A stretch of DNA of 64,000 nt from Sepiola atlantica (GCA_963556195.1 OY744531.1:48979200-49043199), one strand, 5' to 3'; shown: positions 46,797 through 57,709, counted from the first letter of the stretch. Notes: generated by a model from the letters alone, not told the origin. Numbers and translations: made by a program.

Positions 46797-48027
46797 CAAA
46801 ATTGTTTAAAATTACAGAATCTGTTTAATTATACCATTTTTATTTTTTCAATGTTTCTGAAGGATAAGTGCATGAAGAATAAAAATGATTGTGTTGTTTT
46901 TGTAATTATTATTTTGTATTTCTTTAGTTTTTATATTTACAGCAGTCCTCCGCACTTAGTTAGAAAATGAAAAAAAATTGACTTAAATTGAATCCGTTTA
47001 GAAAACTAATTTTTTACTTTGTGCAGCTTTCATTATTGGGTTTCACGCGACATTTAGATTTATATGTTTATTTATCTATTAATTTATTTATTGATTGGTA
47101 TATCTTTTTATATATATTAATTATATGATTTATAGTATTGGATTGCTATCTATTTATACGATTGACTGACGTGGAATTTTAAATTGCATTACATGATATC
47201 GGACATTAAATGTGTTATTGAACTACTGACTGTTATTAAATTACAAATTAACGTTGTATTAATATTATTAAAGGATTCATATGCTATTTTTATTTGGCAG
47301 ATGTTTATGTTTGACTATATATTTATTAAATTGTGTATATATTTTATTATTTTTAATTTTTATATACATGTTTTACCTAAAGGTGTAAAGGACGCTGGGT
47401 CACTGGGGCGAAGCCGGCATAGCTGTGCTAGACAACAAAACATTAGCATGACTTTTCTCAACCGAATTGGTGATCTAACAACGAGATGCTGTGAAGCAAA
47501 CGAAAGAAGAAGAAGAAGAAGAAGAAGAAGAAGAAGAAGAAGAAGAAAACTAAAGGTGTGGCTTTTTTTTAATATCTTTAGGCTAAGGTGTGAAAACAGA
47601 GTTTTTTGCTGGTGGACGAGGAGATATCACTTCTAGAGAAAACGGCCGGACGAAAGGGTGAATTGTGTTTTTTGTATGACATCCTGTGGGATCATTGTGT
47701 TTTTTTTTTAATTCTGTTACGTTTATTATTGTTACTTTTATCTAGTTACGTTTATGTATATATCTATCAGAAGGTATGTGTGTATCAGTTAGATTTTAAT
47801 GTACGTCATGTATATCTTTTTATTTTGTTTATATGTACTCTATAAAAATATTTCTAGTTATTTATAGTAAGATATTTAATATATTTAATTATTTAAATAT
47901 GTTAATATTATATTATGTCGTGTACATTTGTTTGTGGGGTGTTATTTATGATTGGTTGGACTTATGTGAATGGGGATGTAGTTTGCATTTGAGTTGGTAG
48001 GAAAGATGCGGAGGTGGTGTATATAAT

Positions 48028-48029
<2 letters not shown>
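46797..48029. other. No recognised gene; contains (GAA)n at 47502-47548
   Basis: A 150-codon plus-strand ORF (47184-47636) is a hydrophobic AT-rich translation followed by poly-Arg from the gaa array. I do not consider it a gene. The rest is unassigned. Confidence 0.4.

Positions 48030-48097
<68 letters not shown>
48030..48097. repeat. (TA)n microsatellite
   Basis: About 33 units. Confidence 0.95.
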
Positions 48098-48098
<1 letters not shown>

Positions 48099-49660
48099 AG
48101 TAGATAGGAGGTTGTTATTCTGTATATCTTATATATAAAGTTAAGACGATTTCCCCGGTACCTTTTTGAAGAATAAAAAATAGGCCCACTAAATTCACCA
48201 CTATATTATGCTTAATATTTTTAGTAAATGTGTTATTATTTTTCTCCATCTAACACTAAATATTACTTTTGGCACACCATCTTCGACTCTCCTCAAAACA
48301 TACTTCATATAGGTGGTAGCATAAACTTTCCCCCTAACACTTCAGTACTGACACTCTTCCGAACGACACCAGAAACTAATAAACAGCGTCTAATTTTCAG
48401 AAAAAGTGTCCGTTAATATTTACTGTTTGTCTGCTATTAATTTACTACATAATACCAAACATAACGCACAACTTTTATTGGCGCTGTCGCTAATTCCGCT
48501 GATTTTTGACAATATCGTATTACGTTATTTCTACCTATTACATATACATTTATACTCATTCCGGTGTTTAGAAACTGCAATTAACGAACATATTTTTTGT
48601 AGTATTTCATTATTAAACATGGTGGCTACAATTTCTTCAGCGACTCTACTTCCGAATGAAGTCAATATACGCCAAGCTACTCGCTAGAGACGCATAAAGT
48701 TGTAATTTCCTGAATCCTACATCTTTCACACGCATAATATTAAAATAATTGAAAAAACACATCGATTTCCTTGTAAACGTGTGACTGGTGAACCCAACAT
48801 TTGATCGCCTTCTAGCTGATCGTAATATAAAACGCATGCCAGCTACACGCACAGTTAAACTGACCTATGTTTCAATAGTTTTTCGAATCGCTTTCGTGTG
48901 TTACCGCTGTAGATTCAAAACCGTGAGGTTTAGCGTTCGATCGGAGTTAAACATTCGAAGCTTGTTAAACTTTTGCCTACGAAGGAGGGGAAGGGACGGC
49001 TATGAGGTGGGCTTTTAATTAAACGTTAATATGTAGTAACTTGAAACGAAATCAATGTAATACGTAGTACTTTAACTATTGTGAATATTATCATTTCTAT
49101 TCGAACACACATAGTTTATTAGTGCTCTGCAGACATCTTAATTATATCCGTGTGTTTCATTAGTGCTCAGGGGGCATACTCATTTTTTTTTCTTTCCTAA
49201 AAAAATGGAATTTCTATACAAAGATAACAGGGGGATTGGATTTTAGAGGGCTCTGTATGCCTCTTTGATTTTAAAAATGCACATTATTATAGATTGGGAA
49301 ATACCGGTACCATTGGCAGGAAGACTACTACAACTGCGTCTCCTTCCTTCATTCATTCCTTTCTTCCTCCTTTCACCCTTCAACAATTCCAAACCGACAA
49401 TTATTTTAAACATTAAAATTGTCCGATGTGACCTATTTGCGTTCTGTCGGATGTTGACACATTTTAATTTATTCTTTTATATTTCTCCCAGTCAACGCTG
49501 GGGGAAGGGTCTAGCTAGTAAATTAATACAGGAGATGTAATTAAATTGTAATGGTTCTGTGGCGGGTGGATAAGTCTAGTATTTTCCATGTGAAGGAGTG
49601 TGTTAAATTTATATGTAGATATGAATGTGATGGTTTTCAGTAGGTTATATTTTTTGATTA
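48098..49660. other. Unassigned, repeat-poor stretch
   Basis: No microsatellites or recognised repeat family between 48098 and about 49290, unusual for this window. Several ORFs of 60-93 codons (48228-49018) have no motif. On the minus strand gccaccATG near 48620 has a strong start context but only about 22 codons. A short hairpin (cccag/ctggg) lies near 49488. Confidence 0.3.
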
Positions 49661-50166
49661 CTAGCATATTTTACTGCTAGAATTTATTTGTGTAGGGACA
49701 CATTTAAAAACTTCAGTTTTCACGTTGATAAAGTTTATAGACGGGTTATTAATAGCATGTAGAATCCTAAGTTAGTCTGTGCGGCATAGTGGGCAATTCC
49801 TGGAAGTAGGGTTATATGACTTTTGTTTTTCAATTATCTTCCATGTTATTTTGTGGGGTGTATTAAAATCTTTGAGATTCCAAATAGTGGTTGCTAGGTA
49901 GGTGAGGGCTCGTTCTCCCGAGTATCTGAAGGTATTATTGGGGGTGTGGAATCTCTGTTTGAATTTACTTGTGTCATTCCTATGTATCTTTTTTCTTTCC
50001 TGGGGTTTACACCTAATATAAGTTTGGCTTTGTAAGCAATGGAACTGGTTATGTAACCCTTTCCTAAGGGGCAAACTTCACCTTTTCTGTATGAGCAGTT
50101 GGGGTTTGGGGGTTTATTGCAGCTGTGGGTTTTGAAACTAAAAGAGATGCTACGGAAGGGCAGCAA
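49661..50166 (-). pseudogene. Penelope-like element GIY-YIG relic, second copy
   Basis: On the minus strand CSYRKGEVCPLGKG (a Cys-rich linker), IAYKAKLILG and KRYIGMTQ are followed, after a frameshift near 49990, by FKQRFHTPNNTFRY, LATTIWNLKDFN, ITWKIIEKQKSYNP and CPLC. A TAA near 49777 then interrupts the continuation LRILHAINNPSINF. The order matches 31441-31782, so both belong to one family. The 5' part is lost at a (TA)n array (50169). No reverse transcriptase remains. Confidence 0.75.
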
Positions 50167-50168
<2 letters not shown>

Positions 50169-50223
<55 letters not shown>

Positions 50224-50256
50224 TATATATATATATATATATATACATATATATAC
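50169..50256. repeat. (TA)n microsatellite at the 5' edge of a Penelope relic
   Basis: ta units with single g and c interruptions. Confidence 0.95.
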
Positions 50257-50503
50257 TGATGAAGCTTTGTTGATAATACCTTGATATATTTGTTTATCTA
50301 GGAAATGTATGTTTTTAAATGAGCAGAAACAATTGTTTGTATTTAAAAAAAAAGAAACAAATTAGTGTCAAAAGCAGATGAACAAAAAAGCTGGAGAAAG
50401 AAAAGAATGTGTAAAAAGACGCCGGAGAAACGCGCAGAGAACGTTTTCGCATTGTTTAAGGAAAAACGCTGACGATTTAAATTTAGCGACGCCGGAGTGG
50501 CAT

Positions 50504-50582
50504 CACGGAATAAAATCGCATTACGTTAAGCATTTTAAAATGTTACCACTGCTTTCATTTTAAAATGCGATTTTATTTCGTG
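50504..50582. repeat. Inverted repeat, 19-bp arms
   Basis: cacggaataaaatcgcatt (50504-50522) pairs with aatgcgattttatttcgtg (50564-50582), one mismatch; cattttaaaatg occurs twice inside. Confidence 0.85.
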
Positions 50583-51240
50583 AAAATTGAGGAACAGTAA
50601 AAAAAATCTGTTACGTTTAAACCTTGTGTCATACATGAAAGTTAAAGCTCCTACCTTGTTTTTGCGCTTTTTCAGTGATTCTGTCAGACTGGAGAAACGC
50701 CGTCTGCAAATAAGTTATGTTATACCTCGAAAAACGACTAAGTCGATACAAAACTTGTAGATCTTTTAAAAGATCTTAATATAACATGTTCGAACTTCTG
50801 GGGCTTCCAACGAACTATTGATATAGTAGAGAGAAACTAGCAACGTTCCTTCTGTAAGAAATGGGATGTAAGGAACAGAAAAGATCATATCAATGGACTG
50901 TAGACTTTAGGTGGCATGTTTGTCTTTTGTCTATCAAGGCGATTACACCACGTTCAACCATTGCCCTTGGGAAACGTATGAATTCATATTTCCTCTCTAA
51001 TATACGAGTAAAATAGTAAAGTTGACTAAACTCTCAAGCATTTTACATAGAAGGAAAACTATGAAATACACCAGCTTGTCAGTCCGTATTTACTCAGCAT
51101 CGAAAAGAGCCGTCGTCTTTCTTACGCCAAACATACCAGTCGATGATTCGTGCTCGACATCAGTTTGACAGAGACTGGCTAATTGTGACGGCGGTAGTCT
51201 ATTCTCTGTCAGGCTGTACTATTTTTTCTGTTCAGCTCTA

Positions 51241-51262
51241 GGGGGGGGTCACCCCCCCCCCC
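51241..51262. repeat. G8-TCA-C11 palindrome
   Basis: Eight G, tca, eleven C: a self-complementary homopolymer pair. Confidence 0.9.
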
Positions 51263-51524
51263 TATGCCTTGCTTCTGAGTCACCTTAAACAATGAATTCC
51301 GACGGGACTGCTCAGGCAATTTTTAAGCTGCCAGAGTGAAGCACCTCTTCTGCGCTGGCCTAGTCTCCCCACATTCTAGCCTTGTTCTACATCTTTCCGC
51401 GGTGGTAGGAGAGTAAGTACACTCACCGTGACCTGTACCAAATAAATGCACTCTTCGACCTTCGGGCTAGGATCTAAATGTAGTACCCGCTCTGTTCTCA
51501 GTCAGTGAATGAGAAATGCTTCTA

Positions 51525-51655
51525 GATTGAGACAATTTAAATTTGTGTCCCAATCCAGAGTTCGGCTTTTTAGGAAGCTGGATTTTCTTTATATCAAAAA
51601 TCGACCTTGTTCCCAACTCTCCCCTCGTGGGGAGGCAAGTAAATAAATAGGAACT
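51525..51655 (+). repeat. Dispersed repeat family A, copy 4
   Basis: ttgtgtcccaatccagag through cccctcgtggggaggcaag, the best-preserved copy. Confidence 0.6.
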
Positions 51656-51805
51656 CTCTTACAGTTAAATAATGATTTAAATGAACAAGATCCGTTGTAT
51701 GAGTCACTTGACAAGATAACGTGCGAAATTGAACGGCTTCATTTCTAGAGTCAAACGCCCATGAAGTAAACTGACATTCGGTGGAGATAAGTTGGTCAAT
51801 CAATT

Positions 51806-51913
51806 AAATCTCTGAATCAGTCAAGCGAATCGTATGAATATCCCTATTTACTTGCTCCCACCCCTTTTTTAAAACAGTTACGATGTTTCAAATCAAAATC
51901 ATATTACACTGTT
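51806..51913 (+). repeat. Near-identical 108-bp repeat, copy 1
   Basis: tctctgaatcagtcaagcg through catattacactgttt is repeated at 57710-57818 with only a few differences. Confidence 0.9.
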
Positions 51914-51915
51914 TC

Positions 51916-52210
51916 GGAATATTTGAGATGAGGATTGATATTTTCTATTATTTAGATTATTCAGACGACTGTTCTCATCTTGACTGTTATTTACACTGCG
52001 TTTCGGTAAATGTAACCTCCGACCTTCTACATGTGCGTCTTGTCGAACTCGGGAATCTGTACGAAATTTCAAACGAAACCCTTTATTCAATCAACGGGCG
52101 TAGCATTCTCTCGTTCCGAAACGTTGTGAGAATAACATCCAAGATGCGTACAGTAGTCCGAATAATCCAAATAATACAAATTATCAATCCTCATCTAAAA
52201 AGTAATCCGA
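51916..52210. repeat. Fold-back repeat family C, copy 3
   Basis: The left arm (gaggattgata, ttatttagattattcagac, gttctcatcttgactgtta, gcgtttcgg) is inverted in the right arm (ccgaaacgttgtgagaata, atccaagatgcgtacag, aataatccaaataatac, tatcaatcctcatc). Arms are about 85 bp around 120 bp. The 120-codon ORF across it is not a gene. Confidence 0.8.
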
Positions 52211-52434
52211 ATAATCCAAATAACCACATCCTATTACACTTTTGAAAGAAAGGGGGTCGAAAAGAAGCAAATGGAGAGTCGTGGTCAGTAGCTTTATCCA
52301 TAATATCACTTATTATTTCACATAGAATTTATTTTTTCACAGATAAGATGTTACTAGTTTTTCTCTACTCTATCGGCATGTCTATGGTAGGTGATCGACT
52401 GAGCTTCAAACTCTGGTTCCCCTTATAAAATCTT

Positions 52435-52642
52435 CTCGGTAAAAATTCGTCTTTCTACCAACACGACAAAGAACTCTCATTTCTGTGTACCTAAAATCAA
52501 ACGAAACTTCCATGGACAGCGTTTGTTTCCAAGAACTTCCCACCTATGGAACATGTTAACGATGAAATGTTTTCCTACAGACTGTAGCATTGTTGTTTTC
52601 AAGTCCAATGTCAACAAATATCTGTCAAGTGGTCTTGTGAAT
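52435..52642 (+). pseudogene. C-terminal fragment of a non-LTR retrotransposon reverse transcriptase
   Basis: One plus-strand frame is open from about 52435 to TAA at 52640-52642: NSHFCVPKIKRNFHGQRL, then FPRTSHLWNML and CFPTDCSIVVFKSNVNKYL. The order FFPRTxxLWNxLPxxxF followed by FKxxVNxYL is the conserved end of many animal LINE polymerases. The rest of the element is absent. A 3' UTR-like stretch follows to the (TA)n array at 52891, including ttcgcctgacgatgg and aaataaaac. Confidence 0.7.
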
Positions 52643-52887
52643 TAATCATAGTTTTTCCATTGTACTGTTCCATTATCCAACTGTAAATCTCACTAATCTT
52701 TATCCAAGTGGTTTTTGGCATTGCTAAGTGGTTATTCATTAGTATGAAAATGCTATTTTTCCTATTGTTTTAGTTTTAAAATTGTAGTTCCTCTTCTTTT
52801 TATTAAAGTTCGTTTTTTGTTTGTTTATATCTTCGCCTGACGATGGCTAAATATTTCGTGGATAGAAATGTATGTTTGTAGAAATAA

Positions 52888-52890
<3 letters not shown>
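52643..52890 (+). other. Probable 3' UTR of the LINE fragment
   Basis: AT-rich tail leading from the LINE stop codon to gtagaaataaaac and then (TA)n, which may be the element's 3' simple-repeat tail. Confidence 0.45.
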
Positions 52891-52953
<63 letters not shown>

Positions 52954-52960
52954 ATGTATA

Positions 52961-52997
<37 letters not shown>
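52891..52997. repeat. (TA)n microsatellite between LINE tail and Penelope inverted repeat
   Basis: ta units with gtgtatgta interruptions; the Penelope left repeat starts at its end. Confidence 0.95.
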
Positions 52998-53003
<6 letters not shown>

Positions 53004-53433
53004 GTGATTTTATTCCATTAATTGCGACAAAATATATGATGTTTCATTAACGCTCGCAATGAACGTCAACTCTTCAAGCTATAATGGAATCAAATAGCAA
53101 AGATTTTAAATTCAACCTCAACCGGAAATTGAAGATGCATTAGAGGGAGGGGGCAGAGATGGAGCTCTGCCTATAACGGGGACATGAGAAGGGAGGGGGA
53201 GAGGGGGAGACCCCAACAAGTCATGTTTCAAAAAGTTGCGTGGGAGGTTCTCTCGTGTCTGGGCTATCGTGACCTCAATTCCAGCGAGGGTGGGGGGCCA
53301 TGGTGGGTTAAATTTAAAATGAGAATAGAATTATAATCATAGAGTTATAACTGTGATTCTTGTTGTTATAGGTATTTATCGTGTAGATAAAAATGTTTGA
53401 TAATTTTAATTTAGGGTATTAATTGCTACTTTT
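52997..53433 (+). repeat. Left inverted terminal repeat (pseudo-LTR)
   Basis: From tttgttggtgattttattcc to gggtattaattgctactttt; contains a G/A-rich block (about 53140-53215) with runs such as gggagggggagaggggg. Confidence 0.85.
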
Positions 53434-53717
53434 GCATTCTATTTTAATATAGTTATTTATGGCTTGCTCAGTAATTGTAATGAATTTTGTTGTGATAATA
53501 TTTTTTAATTGTGATTATATTATACTAAAATCAATACTAATGGAGTCGTTATATAAAAGAAGTTTAATGGTGTTACCATTTTTAGTATTAATAAAATCGA
53601 TTACAATAGCAATAATAATAACAATGCCAATCATACTTACGATAGTCGCAGTGATAATAGCATTAATAAAAATAAAAATAAAAATAAAAATAACAAGACA
53701 ATAATGACAATAACGAT

Positions 53718-53718
<1 letters not shown>

Positions 53719-53792
<74 letters not shown>
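53719..53792. repeat. (AAT)n microsatellite
   Basis: About 24 units in the 3' region of the Penelope element. Confidence 0.95.
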
Positions 53793-54298
53793 CACTATTA
53801 TTACAATCCTGCTACTTGCGAAGTCATTGGGCGAAATAAGTCTACAAGTGATCGTAGGCTTTTATAGTTCTACTACCAATGACAAGGACTAAGTACCAGT
53901 CAATAATTAAGTGTTCAAGATAGTTATCGAAGGATTAAGTAATTGAGATTAGATTAGTCTAAGTAATATCAGAGTTAATATCTATCCCAGTTATGGGTTT
54001 AGGTGGGAGATGATTTTGGTAGAATTGGTAGTATGACTGAGAGGCTATTGAGGCTGAGAATTATAGGTAATACTTAGAGATTTGATGTTATTGATAGTTT
54101 AGTTGGGTGGTTATATATTTATAGATTTATAGATTCATCGGGACTTGTTGGGGTGGGGTTGGGTGGTAAATTTGGGTGTGTGTGTAGGGTGTTATAATGT
54201 GTTTTGAGGTAGTGTATAATGGGGGGGTTAATGTAATCATTAATTTTTGTAAAAAAAAATTTTCCATTTTTAAAATTATGTGGTGAGTTGGTGTAGGG

Positions 54299-54829
54299 TT
54301 AAGGTGGTGTATGTGGGTTGCTAAGGAGGTAGAGTCTACTATGTTTACAGTTGATAGATGTCTCTTGTTTTCTATTTAGGAGTTTATTTTTGTCTTTAAA
54401 ACGGATAATTTTCAGTTTTTCATTTAAACATAATCTACATGGTGAGTTTATTGATTTGCAGGTGCTAGATTTTTTCAAGATTTTCCACTTTATTATGGGA
54501 GTTTCTTTTTTTGTTTTTATTTTGTGGTAGTGTAATGAAAGTCCACTTTGGCCAGGATGGTCAGGGTTATTGAAGGAGAGTTTATGGTTGTAGAATCTTT
54601 CATTGAAGTTGTTACCTGCCAGACCAATATAATAGTTAGTCTGGGATGGGTTTTCGGTTGAGGAGATAGATGCCTCATAGACCACTTGGGTTGATAGGCA
54701 CTTTTGATTTAGGGGGCAGTTTGATTTGTTATTATAGTTACATGTTCTTCTAGGATTTGAGGTTACTGAGGTGTTTAGTATTTTCATGTTGTGCTTTTTT
54801 ATGATTTTTCCAGGTTGTCGCCACAACAA
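54299..54829 (-). pseudogene. GIY-YIG endonuclease domain of the Penelope-like element
   Basis: An open frame of 176 residues. It has a Cys-rich linker (CNYNNKSNCPLNQKC, residues 30-44), the VVY strand (49-51, equivalent to GIY), NYYIGL (65-70, equivalent to YIG), NERFYNH with the expected Arg at 78, LSLHYHKIK in place of the usual LSxxIWxLK helix, and CRLCLNEKLKII (131-142), whose Glu would be the metal ligand. This is the usual order of GIY-YIG nucleases attached to Penelope reverse transcriptases, which nick target DNA to prime reverse transcription. The nuclease part is intact, but it is separated from the polymerase by frame breaks, so it would not be made as part of the full protein. 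Confidence 0.8.
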
Positions 54830-56366
54830 TAGCTGAGTTTCAGTGTATTCTTATTAAAACTTTTATGGAGTATGTTGTTATTGGGCAAATGAGTGTTTAT
54901 TAAGTTCAGGAATTTATTCCCTAATTTGGTTTTAGTTGAATTGTTAAATGGAGGTGTATACCAGATAATTTTCCTATTTCTATTTTTGTTCCTACTATGG
55001 TTATTTTGTGTAGTTGGAATATACTCTATTTTGGTATTTTATATCCACTCTCCTTTAGTGCTTTATCATAAAAGTTTTTATGTTTATTGAATATATCTAT
55101 ATTGGAAGAGTTGTTACTAATCCTTCGACTAATTGATTCAGGGATGTGTTTACTTACAGATCTAGGGTGGTTAGATAGTGGGTTGACATAAAGGGGGTAG
55201 GAATTATCTTTAGCATAGGGCTCATAAGTATCCCTAGTGAGGTTGAGGGTAATATCGAGGAAGTTGACCTGTTTAACATTTGATGTTATTTAAGCCTTTA
55301 GGCCTATTCGTTTCATTTCTTTGGATATTATTTTTTTTATCTGTTCACACTTTTGTCCGTTTCTGTTTTTAACGTTCATTAGGCCATCATCTCTGTAAAG
55401 GCCGATTGAATCGACTTCGAGATCTTTTGTTAGGTTATATAGTAAGCACAGGCCAACTAAGTCTGTCACCTGGGCAGAGTCAAGAGAGCCCATAGATACA
55501 TCGAAGGAAGAGAAATGGTCCTTCTTTGTCCATTGTTCTTTATTATTTATTAGTAATGTGGTTCGGCATTTTTTAATTATGTTTATTTCGTCTTCAGAGA
55601 TATTAGAGAGGAGAGTGGCGAATTCTATAACATTTTCGAAGAGTGCTCTGGTTATTGAGGGGTAGTAATTAACTATATCGAATTGTATAAAAGAGCATTT
55701 ATCTTTATTACTAATTATATTAAACCAGCTTATGGTTTTAGCGGTATTAATCCACTGGTTTAAGTTGTACGTGTTTTTAATTTGCTTATTTATTTTTTCT
55801 AAGATATTTTTACTGATTTTGCCTATCTCAGGTCGAGTAGGATTAATAAGTCTGGTTTGAGGTTTAGTGTAGAAATTAATTTTGTGATCTTTTAATAGTA
55901 TATATGCTTCTTTTGTTTTTAATTTACCTACTCTATCGCTAATCTTAAGTTTATCCGTTATAGTTTTACTATCCGAGTTGATTTTATCGATTAGGTTAAT
56001 ATCAGATTTTTTATATTTTTTGTGATATTTTGTGTAATCAAATACTGGTATTTCGTTTTAGTAAGTTTGTAAAAGTTATGAGTTTTGTCTGCTTTTACTA
56101 GCACAAGTTTAGAGTTATTTATTTCTTCAACCGTGTTATCCAGTTTTTTTCTGAAAATGTTTTTTTTATTTCTTATAGAAAGTTATATTTTTTATCATGT
56201 TATATAAGTCATCTTCAAAGTTATCACGTTGTTCGACCCGGGGGCCGTTACCTTTATTCTTAAATCCGTAGTAATCCGTTTAATTTTTTGTTGCGGATCC
56301 TTTAAAGAAGAAATAGGCTTTCCATTTCATCCTTCTTAATAGTTCTTCCGTCTTCATGATCAGAAT
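54830..56366 (-). pseudogene. Reverse transcriptase of the Penelope-like element, interrupted
   Basis: A likely start MKTEELLRRMKWKAYFFFKG is at 56366. A TAA and a frameshift follow (about 56280 and 56165), then DNTVEEINNSKLVLVKADKT, another shift near 56041, and a long clean stretch 56035-55291. That stretch holds EAYILLKDHKINF, RLINPTRPEIGKIS, FIQFDIVNYYPSIT (motif A, catalytic Asp), FSSFDVSMGSLDSAQV and GLYRDDGL with YRDD at 55397-55386 (motif C). TAA at 55289 interrupts VNFLDITLNLTRDTYEP and SNHPRSVSKHIPESISRRIS. A TAG near 55044 and a shift precede LPNNNILHKSFNK and the nuclease. This order is the palm and thumb of a GIY-YIG-linked retroelement polymerase. Assignment to a particular Penelope clade is not possible by eye. 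Confidence 0.8.
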
Positions 56367-56393
56367 AGTAAGGTAATCCCGTTTGTTTATGGA

Positions 56394-56836
56394 AAAAGTA
56401 GCAATTAATACCCTAAATTAAAATTATCAAACATTTTTATCTACACGATAATTACCTATTACAACAAGAATCACAATTATAACTCTATGATTATAATTCT
56501 ATTCTCATTTTAAATTTAACCCACCCTGGCCCCCCCGCCCTGGCTGGAATTGAGGTCACGATAGCCCAGACACGAGAGAACCTCCCACGCAACTTTTTGA
56601 AACATGACTTGTTGGGGTCTCCCCCTCTCTCTCCCCCTCCCTTCTCATGTCCCCGTACTAGGCAGAGCACCATATCTGTCCCCTCCCTCTAATGCATCTT
56701 CAATTTCCGGTTGAGGTCGAATTTAAAATATTTGCCATTTGATTCCATTATAGCTTGAAGAGTTGACGTTCATTGCGAGCGTTAATGAAACATCATATAT
56801 TTTGTCGCAATTAATGGAATAAAATCACCAACAAAA
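56394..56836 (-). repeat. Right inverted terminal repeat (pseudo-LTR)
   Basis: Inverse of 52997-53433; it ends only 28 bp before the presumed start codon, so it would supply the 5' leader. The 60-codon ORF within it is not a gene. Confidence 0.85.
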
Positions 56837-56927
56837 AATATATTTTGCTCTGAATTTCCATTGAGCACTCTCATAAACCCGGTTTCAACTTCCTTCGGAT
56901 TTATACCCCCTGGATATTTATAACAAG

Positions 56928-56931
<4 letters not shown>

Positions 56932-56985
<54 letters not shown>
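56932..56985. repeat. (TA)n microsatellite
   Basis: About 24 units, 95 bp beyond the Penelope right repeat. Confidence 0.95.
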
Positions 56986-56988
<3 letters not shown>

Positions 56989-57034
56989 GTTAATCCAACA
57001 AAAGATATGAGGCAACTAATATATTTTATTTATT

Positions 57035-57330
57035 TATCTACCTCCCACAAGGTAAGATGTGACACAAGGTCGGGAAAGTGGGATTAGATAAGCCAGCGCT
57101 CGAGAGGTGAGCACTGTGGCCATTTAAAAATTGCCTGAAAAGCCCCGTCTGCATTCACCGGTAGGGGCGCCTCAGACAGTAAGCAATAAACTTACTCCTC
57201 CCCAAAGAGGGGAGTCGAAGCCTGGGAGGGTGCACCTCCTAGAACTGCACAGGACCAGACAACCCCCAATAGACCGGCGTAAATCCAGACCCAAAGGCCT
57301 GGACAATACCGGTTTATTAGGCGGGGTTAA
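57035..57330 (+). repeat. Dispersed repeat family B, copy 2
   Basis: gtaagatgtgacacaagg, atttaaaaattgcctg, cattcaccggtaggg and gacagtaagcaataaac as in 8545-8860; relatively G/C-rich. The short ORFs on both strands here overlap each other and have no motif. Confidence 0.65.
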
Positions 57331-57397
57331 AATACCCCTGGTTGAAAGTGAAACATCCGGATAAAGACTGAAGCTCAATATACTGGATAGAGCATTA

Positions 57398-57615
57398 ATA
57401 GCATAATATAAAATGAAATAATAAAATTAGGTGCGAATCAAATTTTATTAGAATTAAAAATTCAGGCAAAGTATCTCAACGTCTTTAACTCATGAGTTTT
57501 CAAAGAATTATCTTTGAAAACTCAAGAGTTAAAGACGTTGAGATACTTTGCCTGAATTTTTAATTCTAATAAAATTTGATTGGCACCTTATTTTATTATT
57601 TCATTTCATATTATG

Positions 57616-57619
<4 letters not shown>
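57398..57619. repeat. Near-perfect 222-bp hairpin, arms 109 bp, loop 4 bp
   Basis: atagcataatataaaatg at the left is mirrored to ttatgctat at the right, and the match continues to caaaga-atta-tctttg at 57501-57516. Only a few mismatches occur (gcgaatc/gattggc, tcatgag/caagag, one c/t). The right end runs directly into a (TA)n array. No coding frame. Confidence 0.95.

Positions 57620-57699
<80 letters not shown>
57617..57699. repeat. (TA)n microsatellite
   Basis: About 41 units. Confidence 0.95.
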
Positions 57700-57703
<4 letters not shown>

Positions 57704-57709
57704 AACTTA

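Larger units (their letters stand above)
50257..51524. other. Unassigned sequence with two small structures
   Basis: Holds the 50504-50582 inverted repeat and the 51241-51262 G/C palindrome, listed separately. No gene recognised. Confidence 0.4.
52997..56836 (-). mobile_element. Near-complete Penelope-like retroelement with 437-bp inverted terminal repeats
   Basis: Two copies of the same sequence in opposite orientation (52997-53433 and 56394-56836, about 95% identical by eye) enclose a minus-strand coding region. Gene order is start at about 56366, reverse transcriptase, then a GIY-YIG nuclease ending at 54299. Penelope-like elements are known to carry terminal repeats called pseudo-LTRs, in direct or inverted orientation; inverted ones fit here. 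The coding region has several stops and frameshifts, so the copy is dead. A 3' UTR of about 860 bp with an (AAT)n array lies between the nuclease and the left repeat. A composite of two truncated copies joined tail to tail is the alternative. Confidence 0.8.

Noticed and set aside
47184..47636. 150-codon plus-strand ORF with a poly-Arg run
   Set aside because: Hydrophobic AT-rich translation followed by a (GAA)n array; no motif, no splice context.
51883..52245. 120-codon plus-strand ORF
   Set aside because: It spans both arms of a fold-back repeat family; other copies do not keep the frame.
56491..56673. 60-codon minus-strand ORF
   Set aside because: Lies wholly inside a terminal repeat of the Penelope element; the other repeat copy does not preserve it.
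52997..56836. DIRS-type element, because of inverted terminal repeats
   Set aside because: A GIY-YIG nuclease follows the reverse transcriptase and no tyrosine recombinase is seen, which fits Penelope-like elements better.
57131..57378. Overlapping ORFs on both strands of about 70 codons
   Set aside because: They lie in dispersed repeat family B; the copy at 8545 does not keep either frame.
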